Shown here piece after piece: positions 17,585 to 28,600 of a DNA stretch of 64,000 nucleotides. Source of the DNA: Photorhabdus cinerea (GTDB taxonomy: Bacteria > Pseudomonadota > Gammaproteobacteria > Enterobacterales > Enterobacteriaceae); contig NZ_PUJW01000002.1 in the NCBI RefSeq assembly GCF_011189575.1, positions 124,001 to 188,000 on the forward strand, in the 5' to 3' direction. Position numbers and translations under genes: made by a program. The notes under the pieces were generated by a model, which saw only the letters and a list, made by a program, of their open reading frames with translations, ran no database searches and had not been told where the DNA came from. Numbering within the stretch: the first letter of the stretch is position 1; the number at the start of each line of letters is the position of its first letter.

Positions 17585-18321
17585 TTTTTAGCCTTTAAAA
17601 TCAATGCATGAGAAAACTGCTGCACAAACAGAGGAAGATGTTTTTCCTTCCTTAAAAAAGAAATTATATCCTCAATTGAACTTTGTCTTTTTAAAATACT
17701 GGCAAATATATTTAACCCAAAAACTTCAATTTCATTAAAGCAATTAAATTCTTTCTTTAATGATTTTAAAGACCAAAAAACAGCAGGTGCGCAAGACTTT
17801 CTTTTTTTTATATTGTTCCGTATATCATACCCGCTTTTGATACTGAAAGATTTGCCGGAAAGTAACCTTCTTATAGCAAAGCGACTGTATACCATAATAA
17901 ATAGATTACCACCGGGTTTGAGTGTTCTCCACATCTCATGTATGGCATCATTATAATTAATAATGTGAGAGAAGACACCATTCAGCGAAATGATGTTATC
18001 AATGGAATTGTCCTTTATATAGGGCATTTTTGAGCAATCACCATGAATAAAATGGCATTCTGGATACTTATTTTGTGCTATCTCTAACATATTTTTTGAA
18101 ATATCTATTCCTGTATATTGGCAAGGAATATCTTTCATAAGATATCTTGCCAATCCAGTACCGCAACCACAGTCTAGTACACTGCTAAATGGAGTTACTA
18201 ATCTGGAAATAATGTCTTTAATAATTTCATCTTCCGCCAGGCTTATGTTGTCATTATAAAAATAATCATAGTCGTTGGCTAAATTATCGTAATATTTTTC
18301 TGTATCTTCTAAATTGTTCAT
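17581..18321 (-). CDS. class I SAM-dependent methyltransferase
   Basis: This 246-residue protein has motif I VLDCGCGTGLARYL (~48-61), the acidic end of beta-2 in GIDISKNMLEIA, and post-II/III segments HGDCSKMPY and LKPGGNLFIMVYS. These are methyltransferase-11-type SAM-binding features. The substrate is unknown. It is AT-rich and cotranscribed with the coupled membrane protein downstream. The two-gene unit resembles accessory DNA inserted between the urease operon and uspE. Confidence 0.88.
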   Translation of the reverse strand: MNNLEDTEKYYDNLANDYDYFYNDNISLAEDEIIKDIISRLVTPFSSVLDCGCGTGLARYLMKDIPCQYTGIDISKNMLEIAQNKYPECHFIHGDCSKMPYIKDNSIDNIISLNGVFSHIINYNDAIHEMWRTLKPGGNLFIMVYSRFAIRRLLSGKSFSIKSGYDIRNNIKKRKSCAPAVFWSLKSLKKEFNCFNEIEVFGLNIFASILKRQSSIEDIISFLRKEKHLPLFVQQFSHALILKAKK

Positions 18322-18451
18322 TAATTTAATATCCCCCTTGAAAATATTTAGTTATCAATATTTACTTGTTTTTCCAACTGCTAAAATCTTACTTAACCTT
18401 GTGGTTACTCTCGAAAGTTAATTCATTGTATTTAAATTTTCGGGGGTTATT

Positions 18452-18590
18452 TCAGTTTGGAGCGGACTGTTTATCCCCATACTCGGCTGTATGCTCGAAT
18501 ATCCGCCGCAATTCGTTGATTAGGGTGGGTGACGCTGGCGGTGCGTCTGTCTGGTCGAGGAAACGGAAGATAACCGGAACAGACAGACAA
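18452..18590 (-). pseudogene. short degenerate coding remnant
   Basis: In the gap between the methyltransferase and uspE one reverse frame reads like protein for about 45 residues (LINELRRIFEHTAEYGDKQ near its end), stopping at 18452. It has no start or family-length partner. I cannot name the parent gene; chance is possible. Confidence 0.25.
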
Positions 18591-18614
18591 GTACCTTACA
18601 CATTTGAATTGCTA

Positions 18615-19574
18615 TCATTTTGTTGCTGTTATTCCTTTGGCAGCTTTGATTGGACATTCAAAACCATCTGGTTTGATTGCCAGAAGGTCACATTTTAGAT
18701 GGTCGATCACATGTTCTGCGGTATTTCCCAGAAAAGCAGCAGACAGTCCAGTTCTGCCAAGAATACCGAGAACAACAATACCTGCACTCATTTCATCACA
18801 CATTCCAGGAATAACTTGTTCCGGTAGCCCTTCATGAACGTGAGTATATTTTTCATCAATACAGAATTTCTGGCGAAGTCCTTTCATGGCGATAAGGTGC
18901 TGACCACGCAATGCGCTGTTATAAACGCTTGGGTCGAAATCCGGTAGTTCAATACTAATATTCAGCGGTGCTACAGGATAAGCGCTGACCAAATGAATTT
19001 CTGGGTTTTTCACTATCTGATTTGCCAAGTCTTGGGTTTCCCTGACCAGTTTCAAGTTCAACTCATGGTGGTATGACTCTTCATCAGATAAGTTAACCGC
19101 TACCAGAACAGAGCCTTTATCCGGCCATATCTGATCTTTTACCATCCATACCGGACATGGGCATTTGCGTAATAACTGCCAGTCAAGTGGGGTGAAAATC
19201 AAAGATCCCAGCTTGTCATGTTTGTGTGTCATCTTCAGAAGCAAATCATGTTTATCAGCAATGACTTCCTGAACAATCGCTTCGTAAGGCCGATTGTGCC
19301 ATATCACTTTTATTTCAATATCAATGCCGGCTTCCAGATAGTAGTGAGCTTGTTGCTTAAGCCAGGCTGTACGCTGGTTGATCATACCTTGACGCATAGC
19401 ACTAGCTTCTTCAGGGGAAAGCAAGGTAGTCATTTCATAGGATAGATCATAAATAGGCAGAAAGGCTTTAATCCGGCCACCGTTACGTTGCACTATATAA
19501 ACTGCACGTCTTAATGCCGGTTGATCATCCTGACTTGGGTCAATTGCAACTAAAAGGTTTTGATAGTTTGCCAT
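18615..19574 (-). CDS. uspE: universal stress protein UspE
   Basis: The 319-residue protein contains two tandem Usp domains (about 1-150 and 155-305). The first opens NLLVAIDPSQDD; the second ends with the nucleotide-loop-like motif GILGRTGLSAAFLGNTAEHV. UspE belongs to the growth-arrest and stress set. The position next to fnr is conserved with E. coli (ydaA-fnr), which supports orthology. Confidence 0.95.
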   Translation of the reverse strand: MANYQNLLVAIDPSQDDQPALRRAVYIVQRNGGRIKAFLPIYDLSYEMTTLLSPEEASAMRQGMINQRTAWLKQQAHYYLEAGIDIEIKVIWHNRPYEAIVQEVIADKHDLLLKMTHKHDKLGSLIFTPLDWQLLRKCPCPVWMVKDQIWPDKGSVLVAVNLSDEESYHHELNLKLVRETQDLANQIVKNPEIHLVSAYPVAPLNISIELPDFDPSVYNSALRGQHLIAMKGLRQKFCIDEKYTHVHEGLPEQVIPGMCDEMSAGIVVLGILGRTGLSAAFLGNTAEHVIDHLKCDLLAIKPDGFECPIKAAKGITATK

Positions 19575-19659
19575 AATGGTTCCTCACAGAGGCTAGACAA
19601 AACATTCTTCAATACTAAAGATAAACCAATATAAGCAAACTGGACAGGTCAGTGGTGAA

Positions 19660-19686
19660 CCAGATCAACAAAATAAGATGATCTGG
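19660..19686 (-). terminator. stem-loop after fnr
   Basis: CCAGATCA and TGATCTGG form a perfect 8-bp stem just after the fnr stop on the reverse strand. The T-run is weak, so efficiency is uncertain. Confidence 0.5.
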
Positions 19687-19694
19687 CTTAAAAA

Positions 19695-20450
19695 TCAGGA
19701 AATTGAAACAGATTTTTTTCCGGCTAAGTCAGATAATGCATCCATATTTTCGATAGTGATATATTTACCTTTTACGCCGAGAGTTCCGCTTTTTTGGAAA
19801 CGTCCAAGCAGACGACTGATTGTTTCAACGGTTAAACCAAGATAATTACCAATATCACTGCGGGTCATGGTTAAACGGAATTCCCTTGGTGAGAAACCGC
19901 GCTGAGCGAAACGGCGGGAAAGATTATAGATAAATGCAGCCAATCGTTCTTCAGCATTTTTCTTGGATAACAACAGTATCATTTCTTGGTCGCCTTTAAT
20001 TTCGCCACTCATTAGACGCATCATTTGTTGGCGGAGATTAGGCATTTTACCAGACAGGTCATCTAATGTTTCGAATGGGATCTCACAGACCATTGATGTT
20101 TCCAGGGCTTGTGCAAAACTTGGATGCTGAGTATTAAGGATGGCATCAAAACCGACTAAATCCCCAGCGAGATGGAAACCTGTAATTTGTTCATCACCTT
20201 CTTCAGTGATGGTGTAGCTTTTAATTGTTCCAGAACGGATAGCATAAAGAGATTTCAACTCGTCGCCTGCTTTAAACAGAGTTTGTCCTTTCTGGATGGG
20301 TTTTTTACGCTCAATGATATTATCGAGTTGATCAAGCTCGTGCTCATTCAGGGTAAAAGGGATGCACAGCTGGTTAATGCTGCAATCCTGGCAGTGGATC
20401 GCACAACCACCGGACTGGATTCGACGAATAACACGTTTTTCCTGGATCAT
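19695..20450 (-). CDS. fnr: FNR, oxygen-sensing transcription regulator
   Basis: The 251-residue CRP/FNR-family regulator is close to E. coli FNR throughout. The [4Fe-4S] ligands are Cys16, Cys20/23 and Cys29 (CAIHCQDCSINQLC) plus the internal cysteine in SMVCEIPFE. The recognition helix lies in NYLGLTVETISRLLGRFQKSG. It switches anaerobic genes on or off through TTGAT-N4-ATCAA sites. The start agrees with the E. coli N-terminus. Confidence 0.98.
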   Translation of the reverse strand: MIQEKRVIRRIQSGGCAIHCQDCSINQLCIPFTLNEHELDQLDNIIERKKPIQKGQTLFKAGDELKSLYAIRSGTIKSYTITEEGDEQITGFHLAGDLVGFDAILNTQHPSFAQALETSMVCEIPFETLDDLSGKMPNLRQQMMRLMSGEIKGDQEMILLLSKKNAEERLAAFIYNLSRRFAQRGFSPREFRLTMTRSDIGNYLGLTVETISRLLGRFQKSGTLGVKGKYITIENMDALSDLAGKKSVSIS

Positions 20451-21356
20451 ATGGCATGCTCATTAGAAATATTGATATGGCTCAACTTTAGCATCTCTTT
20501 ATGATTCTGGTAAGAGCTATAATAGTTTTCTGCAATTTATTTGAGAAAATGTATTATCCTTTATCTTAGCGATAAGAAATTATCACATTAAATTATTACG
20601 TGGCGCAAAGTTGATGTTTGGTCGTTGTCATAACAAGACGGTATTCAATATCAGTGGCTTGAATTTGGTGAGGGGCTTAAGTAGGGTAAGACATACTTCT
20701 TGGCCTTTTTGGCGCTGAGGGAAAGCAAGGCGTTGCGGTATTGGGTAAAATGTTGCAATTCATTCATTAATGTTTGTAATATTACCGGCAATATGCGAAC
20801 TACCCCTCAATCAGTAAAGAAAAGGTGGATAACAGTTATCTTTTAGAGTCTATCTATTTTTTTATTTCTCTGATAAGTCAGATTACGAGCCCTATAAAGG
20901 TTTATAGAGAAATAAGACAAGTCTGAAAATACGGTTTGAATTTAAGCACCTTCATTTTTGATTTTATTGTTAAATACAACTATTTGAATAATAAAATAGC
21001 AATATATAACACTAATACCGTAGATTCGGGCTATTGCATTCAGAAAATAAATATGAGAGTTTATCTTTCAATCGATATGTGGTGATCTAAATTTGTAGTG
21101 GTATAATTAAGAGGTAAAAGCACAGTGAATATAATTCTGCTAAGCACTCTCCCTATAAAATCGACATCAGACATCCTCCCAAAAATAGGTTTGGTTTTTT
21201 CAGTACACCGTTGAAACGTCAAAATATGCCAAAATATTTGTCTTGCGTTACCTGATTTCGTTTGCAACTATAGAAGACACTTTGATTGTCACGGGTTTAT
21301 TTGATACTGGGTACAGCTGAATAGCATTTATCTATAAATATTAATTTGGAGTTATA
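20451..21356. other. 906-bp intergenic region fnr/UPRTase gene
   Basis: This stretch has no confident gene. E. coli has ogt next to fnr, but it is absent here. A reverse frame near 20620-20780 (MNELQHFTQYRNALLSLSA...) and another at 21061-21267 look partly protein-like but match no family I know. They may be debris. The region must hold the fnr promoter and the promoter of the biosynthetic cluster starting at 21357. Confidence 0.4.
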
Positions 21357-22013
21357 ATGGATAATTATAATAACGTACATGTTTTGCCGAAAAGTCAGTA
21401 TTTGGCTTCTTTGCATACAAAAGCACGTAATCGTAAAGCCGAACAATCGGAGTTTGTATTTTATTCTGATCGTATCATTCGTTTATTATTAGAGGCGGCA
21501 TCCGAGTTGCTCCCCTATACCTCTCATAATATTCAAACCCCAATTGGGGATATTTATAACGGAGCTATTTTAAATACTAAACTTTGTGGTGTTTCGATAA
21601 TACGAGCAGGAGAAAGTATAGAAGGTGAATACCGAAGAATGTATCCTGATTTTCCAACGGGGAAAATTCTTATTCAAAGGGATAAATTAACAAAACTGCC
21701 TCATTATTATTATTCGAACTTACCTGATGATATTGCGCAGAGAACTATTTTACTTTTTGAGCCTATGCTGGCTACGGGAGGATCATTAGCTAAGGCTATA
21801 GATTTATTAAAGGAAAAAGGGGTGCCTGAAGATAATATTATTGTTGTTAATTTTCTTTCTTCTCCTGTTGGTCTTCAAAGGATCATGGCGTCATACCCTA
21901 AAATTCAACTTGTGACTTCTTCAATTGAGAATGGGCTTAATAAAGATGCTTTTATGAATCCAGGCATAGGTGATTTTGGTGATCGCTATTTTGGAACTTA
22001 TCAACCATCGTGA
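21357..22013 (+). CDS. uracil phosphoribosyltransferase-like protein
   Basis: The 218-residue protein has the UPRTase fold: VSIIRAGESIEGEYRRMYPD replaces the usual IlRAGl...gll loop, and LLFEPMLATGGSLAKAIDLL is the PRPP-binding loop. PGIGDFGDRYFGT resembles the C-terminal uracil-contact motif. Canonical UPRTase makes UMP from uracil and PRPP. A stand-alone copy opening a natural-product cluster suggests pathway ribosyl chemistry or self-protection (inference). TTGGAG lies ahead of the ATG. This is probably not the housekeeping upp, which normally pairs with uraA. Confidence 0.85.
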   Translation: MDNYNNVHVLPKSQYLASLHTKARNRKAEQSEFVFYSDRIIRLLLEAASELLPYTSHNIQTPIGDIYNGAILNTKLCGVSIIRAGESIEGEYRRMYPDFPTGKILIQRDKLTKLPHYYYSNLPDDIAQRTILLFEPMLATGGSLAKAIDLLKEKGVPEDNIIVVNFLSSPVGLQRIMASYPKIQLVTSSIENGLNKDAFMNPGIGDFGDRYFGTYQPS

Positions 22014-22066
22014 ATACGATATAACAAAAGTAGATTAATTATATTTAATATTTTCAAGGATTACAT

Positions 22067-22291
22067 ATGCCACATATTAGTATAAAACATTTTCCTGTTT
22101 ATCTTTCACAAGAAGATAAAGACACCCTATCTTTAGAATTGATGAAGGTAGTAAAAAAAATGTTTAATTGCAAAGAGGATGTTATTTCCATTTCATTAGA
22201 GCCAATCGAAAAAGACAAATGGAATGAAAAGGTTTATTCCCCTGAAATTAAATTTAAAAAAACTTTTTTGATTAAATATCCAAATTACTAA
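22067..22291 (+). CDS. 4-oxalocrotonate tautomerase-family protein
   Basis: This 74-residue protein starts MPHISIKHFP; Pro1 after Met removal is the catalytic base of the family (PptA-like). The family interconverts keto and enol forms. The substrate here is unknown, but the gene lies in line with the flanking cluster genes (54-bp and 49-bp gaps), so it may act on a pathway intermediate. SD-like AAGGA precedes the ATG. Confidence 0.8.
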   Translation: MPHISIKHFPVYLSQEDKDTLSLELMKVVKKMFNCKEDVISISLEPIEKDKWNEKVYSPEIKFKKTFLIKYPNY

Positions 22292-22340
22292 GTGAGTATT
22301 TTTTCATTTTTATGATTGATGATCTTTTAAAGGTGTTTTA

Positions 22341-23009
22341 ATGAGCAAAATACTCATCTTCGATTTGGACGGTACATTGTTTGATACCTCTCGAGCAATA
22401 GTGGAAACGTTCAATGCTGTTTTTAAGGTGTTAAATATTCCATTATCGGGAGATGAAAACATTCGCACTACGATTGGGTTACCTTTAGAGAAAGCATTTG
22501 CAACGCTTTTAAATGTATCTCCTGAAGAGGCATTAATCGCTAAAGCCGTTGAACAATATCAATTGCAGTATCGTCTATGTATTCTGCCGAAAGCAAAGGA
22601 GTTGTTATTTCCTGGTGTTGAAGATGGATTAATGACTTTAAATAAATGGGGAATAAAACTATCGGTAGCGACCAGCAAATTTACAGCAAGTGCAACAGCA
22701 TTACTTCAGGCTGCGGGTATAGACGCTGTGTTTGATAGGGTAATTGGTGCTGATCATGTTTCAAAACCTAAACCAGATCCAGAATCAGGAAGGAAAATCC
22801 TGGAATACTACGGTGCTATGCCAGAGATGGCGGTCATGGTAGGTGATACAACTCACGATATTTATATGGCGAATTCAGTTGGTATGCGATCAATCGCTGT
22901 GACATATGGTATACATAATGTCTGTACCTTGGAAGAAGCTAAGCCAACCTGGATAGCTAATTGTTTTGATGATGTACTCCATATTATTGAGGAGAATATG
23001 TTTAAGTGA
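22341..23009 (+). CDS. HAD-superfamily phosphatase (IndB/MinC-like by context)
   Basis: The 222-residue protein has HAD motif I DLDGTLFDT, motif II with Ser/Thr in VATSKF, motif III Lys in SKPKPDP and motif IV GDTTHDIYMA. The cap position resembles phosphoglycolate-type phosphatases. Indigoidine and minimycin clusters carry a HAD phosphatase (IndB-type) that would dephosphorylate a C-riboside 5'-phosphate; the same role fits here (inference). Its stop overlaps the following GTG start (GTGA). Confidence 0.88.
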   Translation: MSKILIFDLDGTLFDTSRAIVETFNAVFKVLNIPLSGDENIRTTIGLPLEKAFATLLNVSPEEALIAKAVEQYQLQYRLCILPKAKELLFPGVEDGLMTLNKWGIKLSVATSKFTASATALLQAAGIDAVFDRVIGADHVSKPKPDPESGRKILEYYGAMPEMAVMVGDTTHDIYMANSVGMRSIAVTYGIHNVCTLEEAKPTWIANCFDDVLHIIEENMFK

Positions 23010-23482
23010 TTAATACGATAAGAAATATTTTACTAGCAATTATTGGTGGAAGTCTACTGACGTTGATGATTTACACCAATAGCATTTTGTCGGAAAGTAC
23101 AACACCCTTTTTTGCATCATGGGTAGCTCATGGTATTGGAGCGATTGTTGCTTTGATATTATGTATTATTGTATCTGCGCTCTTTTCTAAAAAAGAAACG
23201 AACGAAAAGAAACAGACGAAATCGAATATCCCTATATGGTTTTATCTCGGTGGTATTCCTGGTGCATTTACCGTTGTGTTAGCGGCTGTTGTTATTAATG
23301 GTGGACTACCGTTGTCTAGTACAATTTCATTAGGTTTAGTTGGGCAAATATTTTTTGGTTTGGTTGCTGATCATTTTGGACTTTTAGGAACAAGAAAAAG
23401 AAAGATAGTGATACAAGATTTATATGTTATTTGCTTTGTTCTATTTGGCAGTATGTTAATTCTCTTTGGGGGAAGCAACTAA
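23006..23482 (+). CDS. small DMT-type (YdcZ/DUF606) membrane protein, first of a pair
   Basis: The 158-residue protein has five hydrophobic segments and a Gly/Pro-rich loop (YLGGIPGAFTVVLAAVVI), typical of the DUF606 branch of drug/metabolite transporters. These work as homo- or hetero-pairs. The GTG start overlaps the phosphatase stop, and its own stop overlaps the next ATG (TAATG). The tight coupling implies export of the cluster product or uptake of a precursor. Confidence 0.85.
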   Translation: MINTIRNILLAIIGGSLLTLMIYTNSILSESTTPFFASWVAHGIGAIVALILCIIVSALFSKKETNEKKQTKSNIPIWFYLGGIPGAFTVVLAAVVINGGLPLSSTISLGLVGQIFFGLVADHFGLLGTRKRKIVIQDLYVICFVLFGSMLILFGGSN

Positions 23483-23919
23483 TGTTGAGTTTGATTTTTA
23501 TTGCCTTGTTAAATGGCATATTTATCGCTGCGGCAAGAACGATTAATGGACAGTTGAGTGTCTCAATTGGTTCTTTTGGTGCTTCGCTTTGGAATCATAT
23601 AGGTGGTTTTTTTCTACTCACAGTGATCTTAACGCTTTTATCGAGCTGGCAGTGGAATGAATGGGATTTTAACGCTATCCCCACAGCGGCTTATATGGGT
23701 GGGGTGTTTGGCGCTCTGTTTGTGGCAGTAAGTAGCTATATTTTTCCTAAATTAGGTGCGATGAATGCTGCTGTCCTTGTTATTGCAGGGCAAATGTTAT
23801 CAGCGGTATTGCTTGATTGGCTATATCAGGGTATTACTCCCGGGTTAGCGAGGATTGTTGGAGTATTGTTTGTATTAGTTGGGATTTATCTCACTAGGAA
23901 AACGACTGAGTCAAAATAA
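23482..23919 (+). CDS. small DMT-type (YdcZ/DUF606) membrane protein, second of a pair
   Basis: The preferred start is ATG 23482 inside the upstream stop, giving 145 residues (MLSLIFIALLNGIFIAAART...); the longer upstream frame overlaps the partner gene. It has five hydrophobic segments and the family loop YMGGVFGALFVAVSSYIFP. Paired half-size DMT proteins often form heterodimeric exporters. It is followed after 19 bases by the DUF4243 gene. Confidence 0.83.
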   Translation: MLSLIFIALLNGIFIAAARTINGQLSVSIGSFGASLWNHIGGFFLLTVILTLLSSWQWNEWDFNAIPTAAYMGGVFGALFVAVSSYIFPKLGAMNAAVLVIAGQMLSAVLLDWLYQGITPGLARIVGVLFVLVGIYLTRKTTESK

Positions 23920-23938
23920 GAAACAATGGGGTAAAAAA

Positions 23939-25117
23939 ATGATTAACAAATTACTTAATGATCGTTCATATCATATTGAATTTAACGGCCATCTGACTAA
24001 TCATGTTAAACATGCTGTTATAGCGCTTCATGGCTTAGGGATCAACGCTGGCAGAATTAAAGACTATTATGATAATTATGCTAAATTGACGCCCTATGGT
24101 ATGGGGCTTGAATCACCTAAAACATTAAAGCATGTGATAGATAGGACGAACTGGCAACATTTCTTGGGTAAAAGAACAAGTTATTCTTCTTACTGTGATT
24201 ATTTTGAAGAAGAAATTAAAAAGAAAGGGATTGAACAGGTATTACAAGAATATATGCCGACTCTTTGGCCTGGATGGGCTGGTGCATTAACTCACGGTAC
24301 AATCCATTTAGGTTGGGCATTGGATATCGATCATCCCTGGATGATTATTGAAGGGCTTGCTTACATGGCATTTTCGTATGTGCCTTGCCATTCAGAGAGC
24401 GCTTTTACTGATAGTTCTCTAAACGATAAGAATGCTTTTGATTCTATATTGAGAATTTCAACACTGTGGGAAAAGAGAAAAGTAGAATTGACCGATTGGG
24501 TGAATTCGTTGATTGATAATGAAGATTTAGCCGATACAGATTTAATACATCCTGAATTAAAAAGATCCGGCCTTCAATATCGTATTGCTCGCCTCTTGAT
24601 GCAAGGCCATCCAGAAATATACCGTTTGCCGGTTTGGATAGAGACACAAAATGTAGAAGAAAGTTGGGCTCAATTGTTCTATGTCGTGACATTGATTTAT
24701 CTCGCTAAACCCGGTGATTTTTTGCTTCTTCATTTAGTTACTTCGTTGTTTGCAATGAAAAAGATCGCTGCACGTTTGCCTGCTGATGAAAGTAAAAATA
24801 TTATTAAAGGTTATTGGGTTGGTATGTTGTGCATTCTGTTCTCAACAACTGACTTATCGAAGCCTGCTAAGTTTTCTGTGCTTAATCAGGTTTATTCTTT
24901 CAGGCAAGACGAAATGACTTATTCTCTCTGGGAGCAGGAGTGGGCGCATATTATTGCAAGGGCATTAGAGGAAGAAGAAGAACATAATCCGAAACTTGTT
25001 TATGTTATGCATCAATTGTGGAAAGAATATGGTTTAACTATTTATAGGGCAGCAGCAAATCAATTTACAAGTACGCCTTTGCTTCCTCCTTCTTTCGAAG
25101 AATTACCGATTGAGTAA
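23939..25117 (+). CDS. questin-oxidase-like DUF4243 protein
   Basis: The 392-residue protein starts at ATG 23939 behind GGGGTAA. It carries the DUF4243/questin-oxidase hallmarks NHVKHAVIALHGLG, LTHGTIHLGWALD and a long all-alpha body rich in conserved His and Trp (HPWMIIEGLAYM). The fungal family member performs Baeyer-Villiger-type oxidation of an aromatic ring. In Streptomyces minimycin clusters a DUF4243 domain is fused to the PsuG/IndA-like C-glycosidase (recalled from the literature). Here the two are separate genes in one locus, suggesting ring oxidation of an NRPS-derived product. Confidence 0.82.
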   Translation: MINKLLNDRSYHIEFNGHLTNHVKHAVIALHGLGINAGRIKDYYDNYAKLTPYGMGLESPKTLKHVIDRTNWQHFLGKRTSYSSYCDYFEEEIKKKGIEQVLQEYMPTLWPGWAGALTHGTIHLGWALDIDHPWMIIEGLAYMAFSYVPCHSESAFTDSSLNDKNAFDSILRISTLWEKRKVELTDWVNSLIDNEDLADTDLIHPELKRSGLQYRIARLLMQGHPEIYRLPVWIETQNVEESWAQLFYVVTLIYLAKPGDFLLLHLVTSLFAMKKIAARLPADESKNIIKGYWVGMLCILFSTTDLSKPAKFSVLNQVYSFRQDEMTYSLWEQEWAHIIARALEEEEEHNPKLVYVMHQLWKEYGLTIYRAAANQFTSTPLLPPSFEELPIE

Positions 25118-25632
25118 TAAATTGGCTATTAAGATTTTATTTAATGGAGATAATGATGAGTAGTATATACCCAATAGATTTCAAGTTGCAGCGCGGCGGC
25201 AAATGAATGCATCCCCAGGAGCATAGATAACTATGTGACTGGGGTAAGTGAAAGCAGCCAACAAAGCAGCAAGTTAAAGGATGAAGGGTATAATTTATTA
25301 TCGTGATCAGATAGGTAGATTTGATCACGAAACTACGAATAAATATTCTAATATCACCAGTGAAAGTTATGATCGTTTTATTTACGGAGAGTGTTGAATA
25401 ATCAAAATATAAATTTTTGAATCTCATCATCTAATAAATTAATCTTTTTAGATAATCTTTAAGGCATTAACCTGCCGCAAAGAGTGTGCCTTTGTTGACG
25501 TCATTTTATTGAATGATTTTAATGAAATATAAGTCATAAATCATGAGTAAAAAGACACTTATAGTTTCGTAGATAAAATGTCATTTTTAACTACGAAGAC
25601 ATTCATTTTATTTTTATATAAAGTTATTGAAA
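25118..25632. other. intergenic region before indC
   Basis: The 515-bp gap contains ERIC copy 5 at the left and AT-rich DNA at the right. It should carry the indC promoter, since ERIC hairpins would hinder read-through. I see no strong Shine-Dalgarno for indC, which may add to the low expression known for the Photorhabdus indigoidine genes (inference). Confidence 0.4.
25167..25291. repeat. ERIC-type repeat, copy 5
   Basis: The 125-bp element runs from ATACCC to GGGTAT. The core reads CCCCAGGAGCATAGATAACT and GTGACTGGGGTAAGTG, the closest match in this window to the enterobacterial ERIC consensus. It is oriented like copies 2 and 4. Confidence 0.9.
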
Positions 25633-28600
25633 ATGTTAGAAAATAATATTACACAATGTGATTTAATCACTGATGTTGACTTTAAAGAAAAAGCAATAAC
25701 CTTGATGGATATGCTTGAGAGTCAACTTATTAAACGCCAGGCAGGTAGGTATGTTGTTATTGATAAAGAAGAATCACTCAGCTACGCTGATTTCTATTTG
25801 AAAGTGAAAGAGATAGGGTATTGTTTGTCAGAAATTAGCTCAAAGAATTCGGTGGGTATTGGGCTTTTTTGTGACCCTTCTATAGATTTAATTTGTGGTG
25901 CATGGGGTATTTTATCAGCGGATAAAGCCTATTTGCCATTATCGCCTGATTATCCAGCTGAACGCCTTAAATATATGATAGAAGATTCTGGCATTGATGT
26001 GATTTTTACGCAATCGCATTTAAAAGGACAGCTACAGGATATTGCACCAAAATCAGTATTAATTGTGACACCAGAAGATGTCGCTCTGACTATAAAAACA
26101 CGAACAATAGAAGATATTCTAAACACGGCTCAAGCCCCCAAATCTACCAGTCTGGCTTATATTATTTATACCTCTGGTAGTACGGGTAAACCAAAGGGAG
26201 TCATGATTGAACATCACAGTATTGTGAATCAAATGAGGTTTCTTGCAAAAGCGTTTAGGTTAGGATCTCACTCTCGGATTTTGCAGAAAACGCCAATGAG
26301 TTTTGATGCTGCTCAATGGGAAATTTTAGCACCTGCAATCGGTTGCCCGGTGATTATTGGTCCTTTAGGGTGCTATCGTGATCCGGATGCAATTATCAAA
26401 ACTATTCTTCAGCATCAAGTAACGACTTTGCAATGTGTTCCTACTTTACTACAAGCGTTACTGGATAATCCTAATTTTTTGGATTGCTTATCATTAACTC
26501 AAGTATTCAGTGGGGGAGAAGCACTGACAACCAAATTAGCCGCGCAATTTTTGAATAGTTTTACGCATTGTGAATTAATTAATTTATATGGTCCAACAGA
26601 ATGTACGATTAATTCATCGTATTTCCGGGTGACAAATGAGACTTTGCCGAATTATCAAACGTCTATTTCAATTGGTACACCTGTAGATAATACAGAATAC
26701 TATGTTCTTGATAGGAACAGATTACCTGTGGCTGTTGGAGAAGTTGGCGAACTTTATATTTCAGGTGTTCAGTTAGCACGTGGCTATTTGCACAGGCCAG
26801 AAATGACAAAAGATAAGTTTATTTTTAATCACCTTGTATCCGGAATTCAACACCAGCAGTTATATCGAACGGGAGATCTGGTGACCAGAGGGGCTGATGG
26901 TAATACTTATTTTGCTGGTCGGGTTGATAGCCAGGTCAAGTTACGAGGTTACCGTATTGAGCTTGATGAAATACGTCATGCGATTGAAGAGCATAGCTGG
27001 ATAAAAACGGCGGCAATGTTAATTAAGAAAGATGCCAGAACGGGTTTCCAAAATCTTATAGCCTGTGTGGAATTGGATGAGAAAGAGGCTGCGCTGATGG
27101 ATCAAGGTAATAGTAGTTCTCATCACAAATCAAAAGCCAATAAACTACAGGTGAAAGCTCAACTTTCTAATTCGGGTTGTCGAAGTGAAGAATTGTGTAA
27201 AAATCGTACTGAAATCTTACTTCCTTTTAAAGAAGGGGAGAAAAAGCAAAGAGAATCTGCATTTTGTCGCAAGACATATCGTTATTTTGAAGGAGAAGAA
27301 ATAACGGTAGAGAAATTAAAAACATTGCTGACAGCCACTAAATCGAGTGAAATTTGCTCTTTGCCACTGAGTCATTTAACCCTCAAAGATTTTGGCTATG
27401 TGTTGCGTTATTTTGGTCAATTTACCAGTAATCAACGTTTATTGCCCAAATATGCCTATGCTTCACCAGGTGCTCTCTATGCGACGCAAATGTATTTTGA
27501 ATTGCATAACGTTCTCAGTTTGGATGCGGGGATTTACTATTATCATCCAGTGACACATAAGTTAATAAAAATTTCAACATTGAATCGTCGGCAAAAGCCA
27601 ACGATAAAAGTGCATTTTATTGGAAAGCATGAAGCCATTGAACCCATTTATAAGAACAATATACAAGAAGTTCTGGAAATGGAAGCGGGTCATATGCTGG
27701 GTCTCTTTGACGATATATTGCCGGAAATCGGCTTAGGTATTGGTGAAAGTGAGTATCAAGCTGAATGCCCTGATTGGTATGATGGTGATATTCAGGATGA
27801 TTACCTCGGTGCATTTGAAATATGTAGCTATGAAAATCGATTGCTACCATTTGATACTGATATTTATTTACAAACACATGATAATAAAATATCTGAGATG
27901 CCGTGTGGTTTATATCACTTTTCTAACGGAGAATTTGTACGAATAAGTAATGATATTGTTAGGAAAAAGGATGTTATCGCGATTAATCAGCAAGTTTATG
28001 ATCGTTCCAGTTTTGGTGTGTCAATTATTCCACATTGTGTCCCTGAATGGCATTATTATATTACACTGGGTCGTCGATTACACGCGTTGCAAAGTAATCA
28101 ATTGTGTATTGGATTAATGTCATCAGGTTACAGCTCTAAGAGTAATAACGATTTACCTTCGGCGAAAAGGATGCGATCTATTCTCAATGCACTTGATCGA
28201 CCCATGGCGGCATTTTATTTCTGCATAGGTGGAGGTATTAGCCAGGAGCAATATACTTGTGAAGGCATGAAAGAAGATGTTGTTCATATGAAAGGGCCGG
28301 TTGAGATCATTAAAGATGATCTTTATCAACAACTTCCTCAATATATGATTCCAAATAAGGTATTAGTTTTCGATAAATTACCTTTGATGGCTAATGGAAA
28401 AGTAAATTACCAGTCTTTGTCAGAATCAAAAGTCATGGAGGATATCTCAACACAGAAACCATTAGTGCCATTACGTACAGATACTGAATTGAGGCTTGGA
28501 AAAATTTGGATGGAAGTGATGAAATGGGATTCAGTGTCTGCTCACGATGATTTTTTCGAAAGTGGTGGTAATTCTTTGATGGCTGTTGCTATGGTTAATA